Source of the DNA: an uncultured Oscillospiraceae bacterium
GTDB lineage: Bacteria > Bacillota_A > Clostridia > Oscillospirales > Oscillospiraceae
Assembly: GCA_910584605.1 (NCBI GenBank)
Contig: CAJUAW010000003.1
Location: 1 to 59,674, forward strand
Reading direction: 5' to 3'
DNA length: 59,674 bases
Below the pieces are notes generated by a model, which saw only the letters and a list, made by a program, of their open reading frames with translations, was not told the origin of the DNA and ran no database searches. Shown piece after piece: positions 24,278 through 31,542 of the stretch. The first letter of the stretch is position 1. Each line of letters starts with the position of its first letter. Both the position numbers and the translations under genes were made by a program.

Positions 24278-24778
24278 TTAAAAATACAATCCGTTGTTCT
24301 CCAGCTCATCGATCAGGTCGCCCAGAATGTCCACGTTGTAGGGGGTGATGATGTAGGTGGAGATGGCCACCTTCTTGATTTTGCCCTCGTTGGCGTAGGA
24401 GACGCCGGCCAGAAAGTCCAGCAGGCGGCGGGCGATTTCGCCGTTGGTGGACTCCAGGTTGAGCACCACAGTGCGCTTTTCCCGCAGGTGGTCAGCGATG
24501 GAGGAGGCGTCCTCAAACCGCTCGGGCTTCACCAGCACCACCTGCAGCTGGGTGGCCGCCCGGATGTTGACCACCTTGTTGGAGCGGCGGTCGTCGTCAG
24601 GCGGGGAGGAGCTGTAGCTGCTGTAGCCGCCGCTGTAGCTGCTGTCCCGGGGAGGACGTTCGGCGGCGCGCTCCCGGCGCTCTACCGGGCGGGGGGAGAC
24701 ATCAAAGTCATCATAACCGTCATCTTCCTCGTCCTCGTAGGGGTGGGCCAGGCGCTTGAACTCGTCAAAAATTCCCAT
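24278..24778 (-). CDS. sepF: Cell division protein SepF
   Basis: The 166-residue protein has the short N-terminal amphipathic membrane helix MGIFDEFKRLA, an acidic and Ser/Tyr-rich linker (about residues 15-70), and the conserved SepF core from KVVNIRAATQLQVVLVKPER to LLDFLAGVSYANEG and the C-terminal IITPYNVDI. SepF anchors FtsZ filaments to the membrane and shapes the septum. The upstream yggS-type and downstream divIVA genes match the Firmicutes division cluster. The ATG was preferred over a TTG one codon earlier; AGAGG lies upstream. Confidence 0.95.
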   Translation of the reverse strand: MGIFDEFKRLAHPYEDEEDDGYDDFDVSPRPVERRERAAERPPRDSSYSGGYSSYSSSPPDDDRRSNKVVNIRAATQLQVVLVKPERFEDASSIADHLREKRTVVLNLESTNGEIARRLLDFLAGVSYANEGKIKKVAISTYIITPYNVDILGDLIDELENNGLYF

Positions 24779-24828
24779 CAATGAATCCTCTTTTCCTCGA
24801 AGTAAATGAAATATGGGCAGATAGCCGC

Positions 24829-25542
24829 TCAGTGGGCGGACCCCATCATGGGGGGACGGGGCCCGAAGAGAGCGGTGCCCACCCGAACCAGGGTGGCGCC
24901 CTCGGTGATGGCGTCCTCATAGTCGCCGCTCATGCCCATAGATAGACAGTCCACAATACTATGATTATCCGCTATTTTCCCTATTATGTCAACAAGAAAA
25001 TGGCGCATTTGGGCAAAATATTTTCGGTTATCCCCCGAAACCGCTGCAACAGGCGGGATTGCCATCAGTCCCCGCAGCCGGACGTGGGGGCAGCTCAGGG
25101 CTGCCTCCGCCAGGGCGGGCAGCTGCTCGGGCAGGATGCCCCCCTTGCTCTCCTCCCGGGCCACGTTCACCTCCAGCAGGATGTCCTGGACCAGGTCCAG
25201 CTTTTCCGCCTGTCCGTCGATGGCCCGAAGCAGCTTTTCCGAGTCCACCGAGTGGATGAGGGCCACCTTGCCCACCACCTGCTTCACCTTGTTGGTCTGG
25301 AGGTGGCCGATAAAGTGGACCTCCGCCCCGGCATAGGCGCCGGCGGCCAGATGGGCGGTGAGTTCCTGCACCCGGTTCTCGCCGCAGACTCGAATCCCGG
25401 CGGCAATGGCGGCGCGGATGGCGCTGTCGGTCTGCACCTTAGTGGCGGCGCACAGCGTGACCGAGGCGGGGTCCCGCCCGGCGGCGAGGGCGGCGGCGGC
25501 GATCTTGTCCTGCACCGCCTTGACGTGTTGGGTCAGATCCAT
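24829..25542 (-). CDS. YggS/YlmE-family pyridoxal-phosphate-binding protein
   Basis: The 237-residue protein is a single-domain PLP-binding TIM barrel. The PLP lysine lies in CAATKVQ near residue 35, followed by GENRVQE, FIGHLQTNKVK, LLEVNVAREESKGG, LRGLMAIPP and the phosphate-binding LSMGMSGDYEDAI. The family (PLPBP/YggS/YlmE) keeps vitamin B6 and amino-acid pools balanced and has no firmly known enzyme reaction. In Firmicutes it precedes sepF, as here. AAGGAA lies upstream of the ATG. Confidence 0.95.
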   Translation of the reverse strand: MDLTQHVKAVQDKIAAAALAAGRDPASVTLCAATKVQTDSAIRAAIAAGIRVCGENRVQELTAHLAAGAYAGAEVHFIGHLQTNKVKQVVGKVALIHSVDSEKLLRAIDGQAEKLDLVQDILLEVNVAREESKGGILPEQLPALAEAALSCPHVRLRGLMAIPPVAAVSGDNRKYFAQMRHFLVDIIGKIADNHSIVDCLSMGMSGDYEDAITEGATLVRVGTALFGPRPPMMGSAH

Positions 25543-25574
25543 AAAAAATTCCTTCTCTCTATCTGGAATGGAGG

Positions 25575-26849
25575 TTATCCCTCCAGGCGCAGTCCGTCCT
25601 GGAGGCCGGTACCGTGGATGATGATGGCGTCCCCGTCCCGCAGGACCTTGCGTCCCGAACCCACGGGGCGGATGACGTAGTAGTGGTCGCCCTCGTGTAC
25701 GATGGCCGTCTCGCGGAATTCGGCCCGGCCGTTGACAAAGGCGTACACGCCGGTTTTGGTGGTGGTGACCGGAGGCTCGCTGGAGTCCTCGCCGGGCTCC
25801 TGGGTGAACTCCACCAGATGGAGGGCCTCCTTGGGGATGCGCAGGCCGGACCAGCTCTCAAAGATGAGCTCTACCGTCTGGCGGCGCAGAAGGGTGGTGA
25901 GGGTCAGGTAGCGGTTGGAGGAGAAGACCACCAGGGTGAGGCCCCCCTCGGTGGGACCGATGCGGTCTACCGACATCTCCACATCCCGGTTCAGCTCCCC
26001 GGAGAAGCGGAGGACGGCGGTCTCCCCCTCCTTCAGCCGGCCGGCCGCCTCCTTGGGCAGGTTGGCGGCGAAGTACCAGGTGTTGGAGGTGATCAGCTTG
26101 CCCATGGAGCCGCCGTCCTCCCCGGCGGGCAGGTCGATCAGCTCCTGCAGGGCGGAGGGGGTGAGCTGGAAGACGCTCTCCGAGGTCAGGCGGCTCTCGT
26201 AGCCGTCGACCAGGCTGGAGAAGACGCCGGGCACCGGAGCGGTGATCCGGGTGGTGGCGCTGGCGGACTGGCGGGTGAGCACGGCCAGCTCGGCCCGCAG
26301 GGTCTGCAGCTGGGTGGACAGGCCGGCGGAGGTGAGGTCCTCCCCGTAGGTGTAGCCCCGCTTCAGCACTCCGCTCTTGACGGCCATGGCTTGGGCGCGC
26401 AGCTGGGTGTAGTCGCCCAGGGCGTAGGAGGCCCGCAGGTCCACCACCGACTGGAGGATGTCCTCATCCAGCCGGGCGGCGGACTCCAGGTCGCCCGGCT
26501 GGGCAATGGCCTCCTCCAGTAGCTGGATGTCCATCTCCAGCTCCTCGATCTGGGCCTGGCTGGCCTGGGCCTGGCTGTCCCGGTAGACCAGCGCCACCTG
26601 CTGGCCCTTGCCCACCTTCTCCCCCTCGGCCAGGGTGATCTCCAAAATGCCGTTCTGGGCGGGGAGCAACAGAGCGTCCCGCACCACCAGGCCGTCCGCA
26701 ATGACGCTGTCGTTGGCGGTGTAGGAGTAGACCTGGGCAGTGCGGTAGGGCTCGTTCAACACATGAAAAACGTAGTAGCCGAAATAAAGGGCCAGCACGG
26801 CGGTGAAGGCCAGAATAACAAAGGTGATCAGGGATTTGCCTTGCTTCAT
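25575..26849 (-). CDS. HlyD-like membrane-fusion protein
   Basis: The 424-residue protein has one N-terminal transmembrane helix (about residues 9-29). It is followed by a biotinyl-lipoyl-like half (NGILEITLAEGEKVGKGQQVALVYRD) and a coiled-coil hairpin (about 85-215). The second lipoyl half TRITAPVPGVFSSLVDGYES and beta-barrel domains complete it. This is the layout of HlyD/MFP adaptors, which bridge transporters to the cell exterior. No ABC or MFS partner is adjacent, so the role here is open; such genes are common beside sepF in this bacterial group. It is first in the run yggS-sepF. Confidence 0.75.
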   Translation of the reverse strand: MKQGKSLITFVILAFTAVLALYFGYYVFHVLNEPYRTAQVYSYTANDSVIADGLVVRDALLLPAQNGILEITLAEGEKVGKGQQVALVYRDSQAQASQAQIEELEMDIQLLEEAIAQPGDLESAARLDEDILQSVVDLRASYALGDYTQLRAQAMAVKSGVLKRGYTYGEDLTSAGLSTQLQTLRAELAVLTRQSASATTRITAPVPGVFSSLVDGYESRLTSESVFQLTPSALQELIDLPAGEDGGSMGKLITSNTWYFAANLPKEAAGRLKEGETAVLRFSGELNRDVEMSVDRIGPTEGGLTLVVFSSNRYLTLTTLLRRQTVELIFESWSGLRIPKEALHLVEFTQEPGEDSSEPPVTTTKTGVYAFVNGRAEFRETAIVHEGDHYYVIRPVGSGRKVLRDGDAIIIHGTGLQDGLRLEG

Positions 26850-26877
26850 AGGGGTTCTCTCTTTCTGTGGGGATGGG

Positions 26878-27102
26878 TCACTCCTCGGTCAGGGGCACCG
26901 GGCGCTCGGGCACAATGGTGGAGATGGCGTGCTTGTAGATGATCTGCTGCTTGCCGTCGCTGGTGAGGACGACGGTGAAGGCATCAAAGCCGGTGATGCA
27001 GCCCCGCATCTGGAAGCCGTTCATCAGGAACATGGTGACGGTCCTCCGCTCCCGGCGGACCTGGGTGAGGAAGATGTCCTGGAGGTTGTTGATTTTCTGC
27101 AT
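26878..27102 (-). CDS. hfq: RNA chaperone Hfq
   Basis: The 74-residue protein has the Sm1 motif (NLQDIFLTQVRRERRTVTMF and GFQMRGCITGFD) and the Sm2 motif YKHAIST typical of Hfq. It forms a hexameric ring that pairs small RNAs with mRNAs. The start giving MQKINNLQ has GGAG 8 bases upstream; a GTG three codons earlier overlaps that site. It follows miaA as in many genomes. Hfq could act on the candidate antisense RNA at 56.7 kb, which is speculative. Confidence 0.97.
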   Translation of the reverse strand: MQKINNLQDIFLTQVRRERRTVTMFLMNGFQMRGCITGFDAFTVVLTSDGKQQIIYKHAISTIVPERPVPLTEE

Positions 27103-27156
27103 ATGTAGCACTCCTTTTTCTTTACGGCGGGAGCCTGTCCCGCCTGAGTGCTGTTA

Positions 27157-28098
27157 TCATATACCAAATTCTTCCAAATATGCTGTCGAACGGTGCAGGA
27201 CGTCCGCAAAATTTGGCTCGGCTTCCCACAAAAGGGGCTTGGCCGCCTGATTACGCCGGAACCAGGTGCGCTGCCGTTTGGCATACTGCCGGGAGCGGAG
27301 CTTGATTTCCTCCGCAGCGGCGGCGGTATCGCCGTCCCCCAGGAGGGCGGCGGCCATCTCCTTGTAGCCAATGGCCTGCATGGCGGTGCAGGTCAGGGGG
27401 ACGCCGCTGTCCAGCAGTCCCTGGACCTCCTCCGCCAGGCCGTCCGCCATCATCCGGTCCACCCGGCGGCCGATACGGTCCCACATGTCCTCCCGGCGCT
27501 GAAAATCCAGGTTCAGGGTGAGAGCGTCGTACCGGGGCGGAAGGGCTTTGGTCTCCTTGTTGTGCTGGGTGATGGTCGTTCCGGTGGTCTGCCACACCTC
27601 CAGCGCCCGGATGATCCGTTTGGCGTCGTTGGGGTGGAGGCGGGCGGCGGAGTCCGGGTCCACCTGGGCCAGCTCCGCCAGCAGGGCCTGTCCCCCCTGC
27701 CGGGCGTAACGCTCCTCCAGTCCCGCCCGGAGGGGACTGGCTTCGTCAAAAGCGGCGAAGGTCCGCCCGGACAGCAGGGAGTCGATATACAGCCCCGTCC
27801 CCCCCGCCAGGATGGGCAGTCTGCCCCGGGACAGCACTCCGTCCACACAGGCGGCGGCCATGTCCACGTAGCGGGCCACAGAAAAATCCTCCCCCGGGTC
27901 GGCCACATCGATCATGTGGTGGGGGATATTTTGCATCTCCTCCAGGGTGGGCTTGGCGGTGCCGACGTCCATGCGGCGGTAGATCTGCATGGAGTCGGCG
28001 GATACCACCTCGCCGCTGTACCGCTTGGCCAGCTCCACCGCCAGCCAGGTTTTCCCTGAGGCAGTGGGGCCGGTGATAACTAAAATTTTGGGGGGCAT
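27157..28098 (-). CDS. miaA: tRNA dimethylallyltransferase MiaA
   Basis: The 313-residue enzyme adds a dimethylallyl group to A37 of tRNAs reading codons that start with U. It has the P-loop GPTASGKTWLAVELA at residue 10, the DSMQIYRRMDVGTAKP motif, HHMIDVADPGEDFSVARYV, and the ILAGGTGLYIDSLLSG motif. MiaB, encoded at 34.3 kb, performs the next step (2-methylthiolation). A strong GGAGGTGAT precedes the ATG. The order mutS-mutL-miaA-hfq is conserved in Firmicutes, here with inserted genes. Confidence 0.97.
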   Translation of the reverse strand: MPPKILVITGPTASGKTWLAVELAKRYSGEVVSADSMQIYRRMDVGTAKPTLEEMQNIPHHMIDVADPGEDFSVARYVDMAAACVDGVLSRGRLPILAGGTGLYIDSLLSGRTFAAFDEASPLRAGLEERYARQGGQALLAELAQVDPDSAARLHPNDAKRIIRALEVWQTTGTTITQHNKETKALPPRYDALTLNLDFQRREDMWDRIGRRVDRMMADGLAEEVQGLLDSGVPLTCTAMQAIGYKEMAAALLGDGDTAAAAEEIKLRSRQYAKRQRTWFRRNQAAKPLLWEAEPNFADVLHRSTAYLEEFGI

Positions 28099-28136
28099 GG
28101 TATCACCTCCAATGCTTCTGCCCGTTTACCCTCCGT

Positions 28137-28162
28137 GTTGATAAAGGCTTATCAACTTTTTT
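28137..28162 (+). terminator. Orphan rho-independent terminator
   Basis: GTTGATAA (28137-28144), loop AGGC, TTATCAAC (28149-28156), then TTTTTT (28157-28162). It is oriented to the plus strand, yet no plus-strand gene precedes it for many kilobases. Confidence 0.7.
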
Positions 28163-28236
28163 CGTCAAAATGACTGAATGGACAGTTGCTCATAATGAGC
28201 GATTGCCAGATAAACTGAAATTTCAGATTTGGATGT

Positions 28237-28425
28237 TTATGCTAAGAAACTTACAACAATAGCAAACGTACAAACTACTAATGTTCCCACACCAAACACG
28301 ACTATCACGTTCTTTGCCTTTTTATCTCCGTTAACAGCCGTATCGATTCTATCAGCCAATAACACACACACGATAGATGCTATCATTAACGGTACAGAAA
28401 TTAACAACACAGAAAATTTTACCAT
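28237..28425 (-). CDS. Small two-helix membrane protein
   Basis: The 62-residue product starts MVKFSVLLISVPLM and has two hydrophobic helices (about residues 4-24 and 39-60) joined by a charged loop DRIDTAVNGDKKAK. A strong GGGAGG lies 6 bases before the ATG. The stretch is clearly more AT-rich than miaA and mutL on either side. No family was recognised. With the orphan terminator nearby and the gene fragment next to mutL, this 450-base gap looks like a site of past insertion or loss. Confidence 0.6.
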   Translation of the reverse strand: MVKFSVLLISVPLMIASIVCVLLADRIDTAVNGDKKAKNVIVVFGVGTLVVCTFAIVVSFLA

Positions 28426-28495
28426 ACGTTTCCTCCCAACAACTTCCAATTATTGTCAGTGTCCGGATCCATCAATACAAAAGGTAAAAGGGACC

Positions 28496-28557
28496 ATGCT
28501 TCTGCGGGGTTCCGTCTGGGGGGCCGGCTGATGCTGGAGGCCCTCACGCCCGCTTGA
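28496..28557 (+). pseudogene. 3' remnant of a small-gene family (same family as 31294-31542)
   Basis: Read in frame on the plus strand, the last codons give SAGFRLGGRLMLEALTPA and a stop, closely matching the C-terminus AGFRLVVRLMLEALGV of the protein at 31294. Over 41 bases (28504-28544 versus 31492-31532) 36 are identical. The rest of the gene is missing, and its end overlaps the end of mutL. Confidence 0.65.
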
Positions 28558-30469
28558 ACTGCTTTTCCAGCTCCTTTTTGGTCAGCTCGATGGCCACCGG
28601 CCGGCCGTGGGGGCAGTATTTCACCTGTCCGGACATGACGGCGGCGGCCACCCGCTCCAGCTCCTGGGGGGCGGAATGCCAGCCGCCCTTGATGGCCGCT
28701 TTGCAGGCCATGGTGTGGAGCAGCTCGTCCCGTGCGGCGGCGGGGTCGGCGGAGCCGGTGGCCAGCAGCCTCTGGGCCAGCTCCTCCAGGGCGGCGGGGA
28801 TATCGGCGGCGTCCAGATAATCGGGGGCCTGGCGTACCGCCAGGTCGGCCCCCAGCTCGTCCGCCTCAAAGCCGAACTCCTCCAACAGCTCCCGGTGGGC
28901 CAGCAGCACGTCCCGCTCCTGGGGGGACAGGCGGCAGACGGCGGGGGAGAGCAGGGTCTGGGCCATGGGGTCGTAGCCCTCCGCCTTCATCCGGTCGAAG
29001 TTCATCCGCTCGTGGGCGGCGTGCTTGTCGATGAAGCAGACCGTCTCCCCCCGCTCTACAATGATGTAGGTGTTCAGCACCTCTCCGGCCAGACGCCAAT
29101 CCGGCTCCTTGTAAGGGAGGAGGCTCTGCTCCTCCGTCCCGGCCGCTGGTGCAGTGTGCGGAGCGGGCAAGTCTTGGGAGACCGGGGCTGCGTTGCATCG
29201 CTCCCTTTGTGAACTGTGCTCCTCCGCCCTCTGCGGGAGCGCCTCCCTTTCAAAGGAGGCTTTCTCCCCTGTGGGGGGACGGGAGATTGTCTGCCCGCCA
29301 GAGGGCGGCGTATAGGTGCTGTCGTGGACCTGGACCACAGTGGGAACGGGCGGCGGGACCGGAGGGGGAGCCTGGGCCGGCCTCACCGGCGTGCTGATCG
29401 GGATCTGGTTGGGGGTGACGGAATCCTGCCTCCGCACCCCGGGAAGCTCGGTGTTTTTCAGCACCGCCTGGGGGTGGGAGGAGTCCCCCTCCAGGGCGGA
29501 CAGCACGGCGTGGTAGACGGCGGAGAACACTGCCCGTTCCGCGCCGAACTTTACCTCGGTCTTGGCGGGGTGGACGTTTACGTCCACCGCGTTTAATTTT
29601 GTCTGGAGATGGAGGACACAGCCGGGGAATCTGCCCACCATCCGCTGGTTTTTGTAGGCCTCCTCCAGGGCGGCCATCATCAGGGGGGACTTCACCTGCC
29701 GTCCGTTGACGAAGAAGAACTGCCAGCTCCGGCTAGCCCGGCAGCAGGCGGGCATGGAGGCAAAGCCGGTGACGGTCATGTCCTCCCCGCTGGCCTTCAC
29801 CTCCCGGAAGCCCAGGGCCAGCTCCCGGCCCAGCACGGCGTAGACGGCGCTTTTCAGCTGTCCGTCCCCGGGAGTGAGCAGCTCCTGCCTGCCATCCCGG
29901 ATAAACTTGACGGACACCTCCGGGTGGGACAGGGCCACCCGCTGGACCACCGCGAAGACGGCGGCCCCCTCGGCGGCGTCCTTTTTCATAAACTTCAGCC
30001 GGGCGGGGGTGTTGAAGAACAGGTCCCGCACCACCATGGTGGTGCCCAGGGGACAGCCCGCTTCCTCAAGCTCACCGGAGGCGCCCCCCTCCAGCCTGAG
30101 AGAGGCCCCCAGCTCAGCCTCCGCCGTCCGGGTGAGCACCTCAATGCGGGACACAGCGGCAATGGCGGCCAGAGCCTCCCCCCGGAAGCCCAGGGTGCCG
30201 ATGGCCTCCAGGTCGTATTCGGTGCGCAGCTTGCTGGTGGCGTGGCGGAGAAAGGCAGTTTTCAGCTCAGAGGCAGGGATGCCCTTCCCGTCGTCGGTCA
30301 CCCGGAGGAAGGTCAGCCCGCCGTGGGCGATTTCCACCGCCACCGTGGAGGCTCCGGCGTCGATGGCGTTCTCCATCAGCTCCTTGGCCACGGAGGCGGG
30401 CCGCTCTACCACCTCACCGGCGGCGATCAGGTCGGCTACATGGGGGGCTAATATTTGGATGTTTGGCAT
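28544..30469 (-). CDS. mutL: DNA mismatch repair endonuclease MutL
   Basis: The 641-residue protein has the GHKL ATPase motifs ELMENAIDAGA, DDGKGI and GFRGEALAAI in its N-terminal third and a Pro-rich linker (about 345-430). The C-terminal endonuclease domain shows DKHAAHERM, ACKAAIKGG and CPHGRPVAIEL. These last motifs are the metal-site signatures of nicking MutL proteins in bacteria that lack MutH. MutL links MutS recognition of mismatches to strand removal. GAGGTGAAC precedes the ATG. mutS lies upstream but is separated by three inserted genes. Confidence 0.98.
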   Translation of the reverse strand: MPNIQILAPHVADLIAAGEVVERPASVAKELMENAIDAGASTVAVEIAHGGLTFLRVTDDGKGIPASELKTAFLRHATSKLRTEYDLEAIGTLGFRGEALAAIAAVSRIEVLTRTAEAELGASLRLEGGASGELEEAGCPLGTTMVVRDLFFNTPARLKFMKKDAAEGAAVFAVVQRVALSHPEVSVKFIRDGRQELLTPGDGQLKSAVYAVLGRELALGFREVKASGEDMTVTGFASMPACCRASRSWQFFFVNGRQVKSPLMMAALEEAYKNQRMVGRFPGCVLHLQTKLNAVDVNVHPAKTEVKFGAERAVFSAVYHAVLSALEGDSSHPQAVLKNTELPGVRRQDSVTPNQIPISTPVRPAQAPPPVPPPVPTVVQVHDSTYTPPSGGQTISRPPTGEKASFEREALPQRAEEHSSQRERCNAAPVSQDLPAPHTAPAAGTEEQSLLPYKEPDWRLAGEVLNTYIIVERGETVCFIDKHAAHERMNFDRMKAEGYDPMAQTLLSPAVCRLSPQERDVLLAHRELLEEFGFEADELGADLAVRQAPDYLDAADIPAALEELAQRLLATGSADPAAARDELLHTMACKAAIKGGWHSAPQELERVAAAVMSGQVKYCPHGRPVAIELTKKELEKQFKRA

Positions 30470-30472
30470 AGT

Positions 30473-30985
30473 TCACCTCAATTTTATCTCATTTTGCAGG
30501 GACCCGGGGTCCACCCAGGCCTGCCCGGGCCGCTCCTGGTCCAGAAAAATTTTTGCGGTAGAGCCCACCGGCTCGTCCCACAGGAAGGTGCTGCGGACCG
30601 TGTAGGTCTGCCCCTCGTAGCGGTACTCGCACAGGACGGTCCAGGGGTGGCGCTTGCGTCCGTCCGCGCTGCCGCAGCTGACGGTGATATGGCGGGTGGT
30701 CTTGACTACCAGCCCCTGCACCGGAAAGCCCCCGCAGCGCAGCCACTCCCGGCGGCGGCCCTGCAAATTGGCGATGAACATGCAGGGCATGGCGGCGAAG
30801 AACAGGAGCAGTCCCGTCACCCCCAGCATCCAGGGTTCCCCGCTTCGCATAGGGATGGCAATGACATACCCCAGCCCGAAGAGCAGCACGAAGAAAAAGG
30901 CCAGCGCGGACAGCACGATGGTGACAATCTCCAGCCGGCTGGCCGGACGGCGCAGGTCCATAAAGTAGTGGGTATGGAGATACAC
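30473..30985 (-). CDS. Unknown membrane protein between mutL and the XRE gene
   Basis: The 170-residue protein has two transmembrane helices (about residues 18-43 and 53-73) followed by a soluble beta-rich part. That part contains VLCEYRYEGQTYTVRSTFLW, resembling the DUF3592 type of beta domain, which is a weak likeness. The start is a GTG 7 bases after GGGGGTG; an internal ATG eight codons later is possible. It ends 3 bases before mutL and is probably co-transcribed with it. Confidence 0.65.
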   Translation of the reverse strand: MYLHTHYFMDLRRPASRLEIVTIVLSALAFFFVLLFGLGYVIAIPMRSGEPWMLGVTGLLLFFAAMPCMFIANLQGRRREWLRCGGFPVQGLVVKTTRHITVSCGSADGRKRHPWTVLCEYRYEGQTYTVRSTFLWDEPVGSTAKIFLDQERPGQAWVDPGSLQNEIKLR

Positions 30986-30991
30986 GGCGGA

Positions 30992-31243
30992 TCACCCCCT
31001 GGGTTCCTTTGACTTTAAACGGTCCCTGGGGTCGTCCACCAGGCCCAGCAGGTAGTCGGAGGACACCTGGTAGTGCTCGCAGATCAGGGCGACCTTTTCC
31101 GCTGTGGTGGTGTTGATGCCTTTTTCCATGGCGCTGACGCGGCTCTTATTAATAGAAAGAACCTCACATAGTTGCGCCTGCGTTTCTCCGGCGTTTAAGC
31201 GAATCTCTTTTAATCGTTGTCCGAAAAGTTCTTTTGAAAACAT
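30992..31243 (-). CDS. XRE-family DNA-binding regulator
   Basis: The 83-residue protein is one Cro/CI-type HTH domain: LKEIRLNAGETQAQLCEVL, SINKSRVSAMEKGINTT and the usual end QVSSDYLLGLVDDP. GGGGG lies 5 bases before the ATG. It is divergent from the small gene at 31294 across a 50-base gap. That gap contains a short inverted repeat GTTTCG-AAAAA-CGAACC (31262-31278) that could be its operator. Control of the small gene is inferred from this layout. Confidence 0.85.
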   Translation of the reverse strand: MFSKELFGQRLKEIRLNAGETQAQLCEVLSINKSRVSAMEKGINTTTAEKVALICEHYQVSSDYLLGLVDDPRDRLKSKEPRG

Positions 31244-31293
31244 CAAATACCCCCTTGACAAGTTTCGAAAAACGAACCATCGGAGGGTTGTGC

Positions 31294-31542
31294 ATGAAAA
31301 ACATCTTACGTGAAATATTCGATGATGAATACGATATTACCCCGAAGCGGGACAAAAGGCAACGGGAATTGGATTTGGAACCCTGTGAAGAGTGGGATAA
31401 GGTGGAACGAATGTTTGGAGGTGAATTTGTGGACCGTATCCTGGAGCTGGAAGGAGAACGGGAGGACTTCCAGGCGTTCCACTATTATCAGGCGGGCTTT
31501 CGCCTGGTGGTCCGGCTGATGCTGGAGGCCCTGGGGGTCTAG
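31294..31542 (+). CDS. Small acidic protein of an uncharacterised family (DUF6809-like)
   Basis: The 82-residue protein starts MKNILREIFDDEYDI. It is helical and charged, with a C-terminal signature YYQAGFRLVVRLMLEAL. This tail resembles an uncharacterised clostridial family I recall as DUF6809 (not verified). GGAGG lies 7 bases before the ATG. It is divergent from an XRE regulator. Its stop codon overlaps the mutS stop codon in the tetranucleotide CTAG. A fragment of a second copy lies beyond mutL at 28496-28557. Confidence 0.75.
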   Translation: MKNILREIFDDEYDITPKRDKRQRELDLEPCEEWDKVERMFGGEFVDRILELEGEREDFQAFHYYQAGFRLVVRLMLEALGV

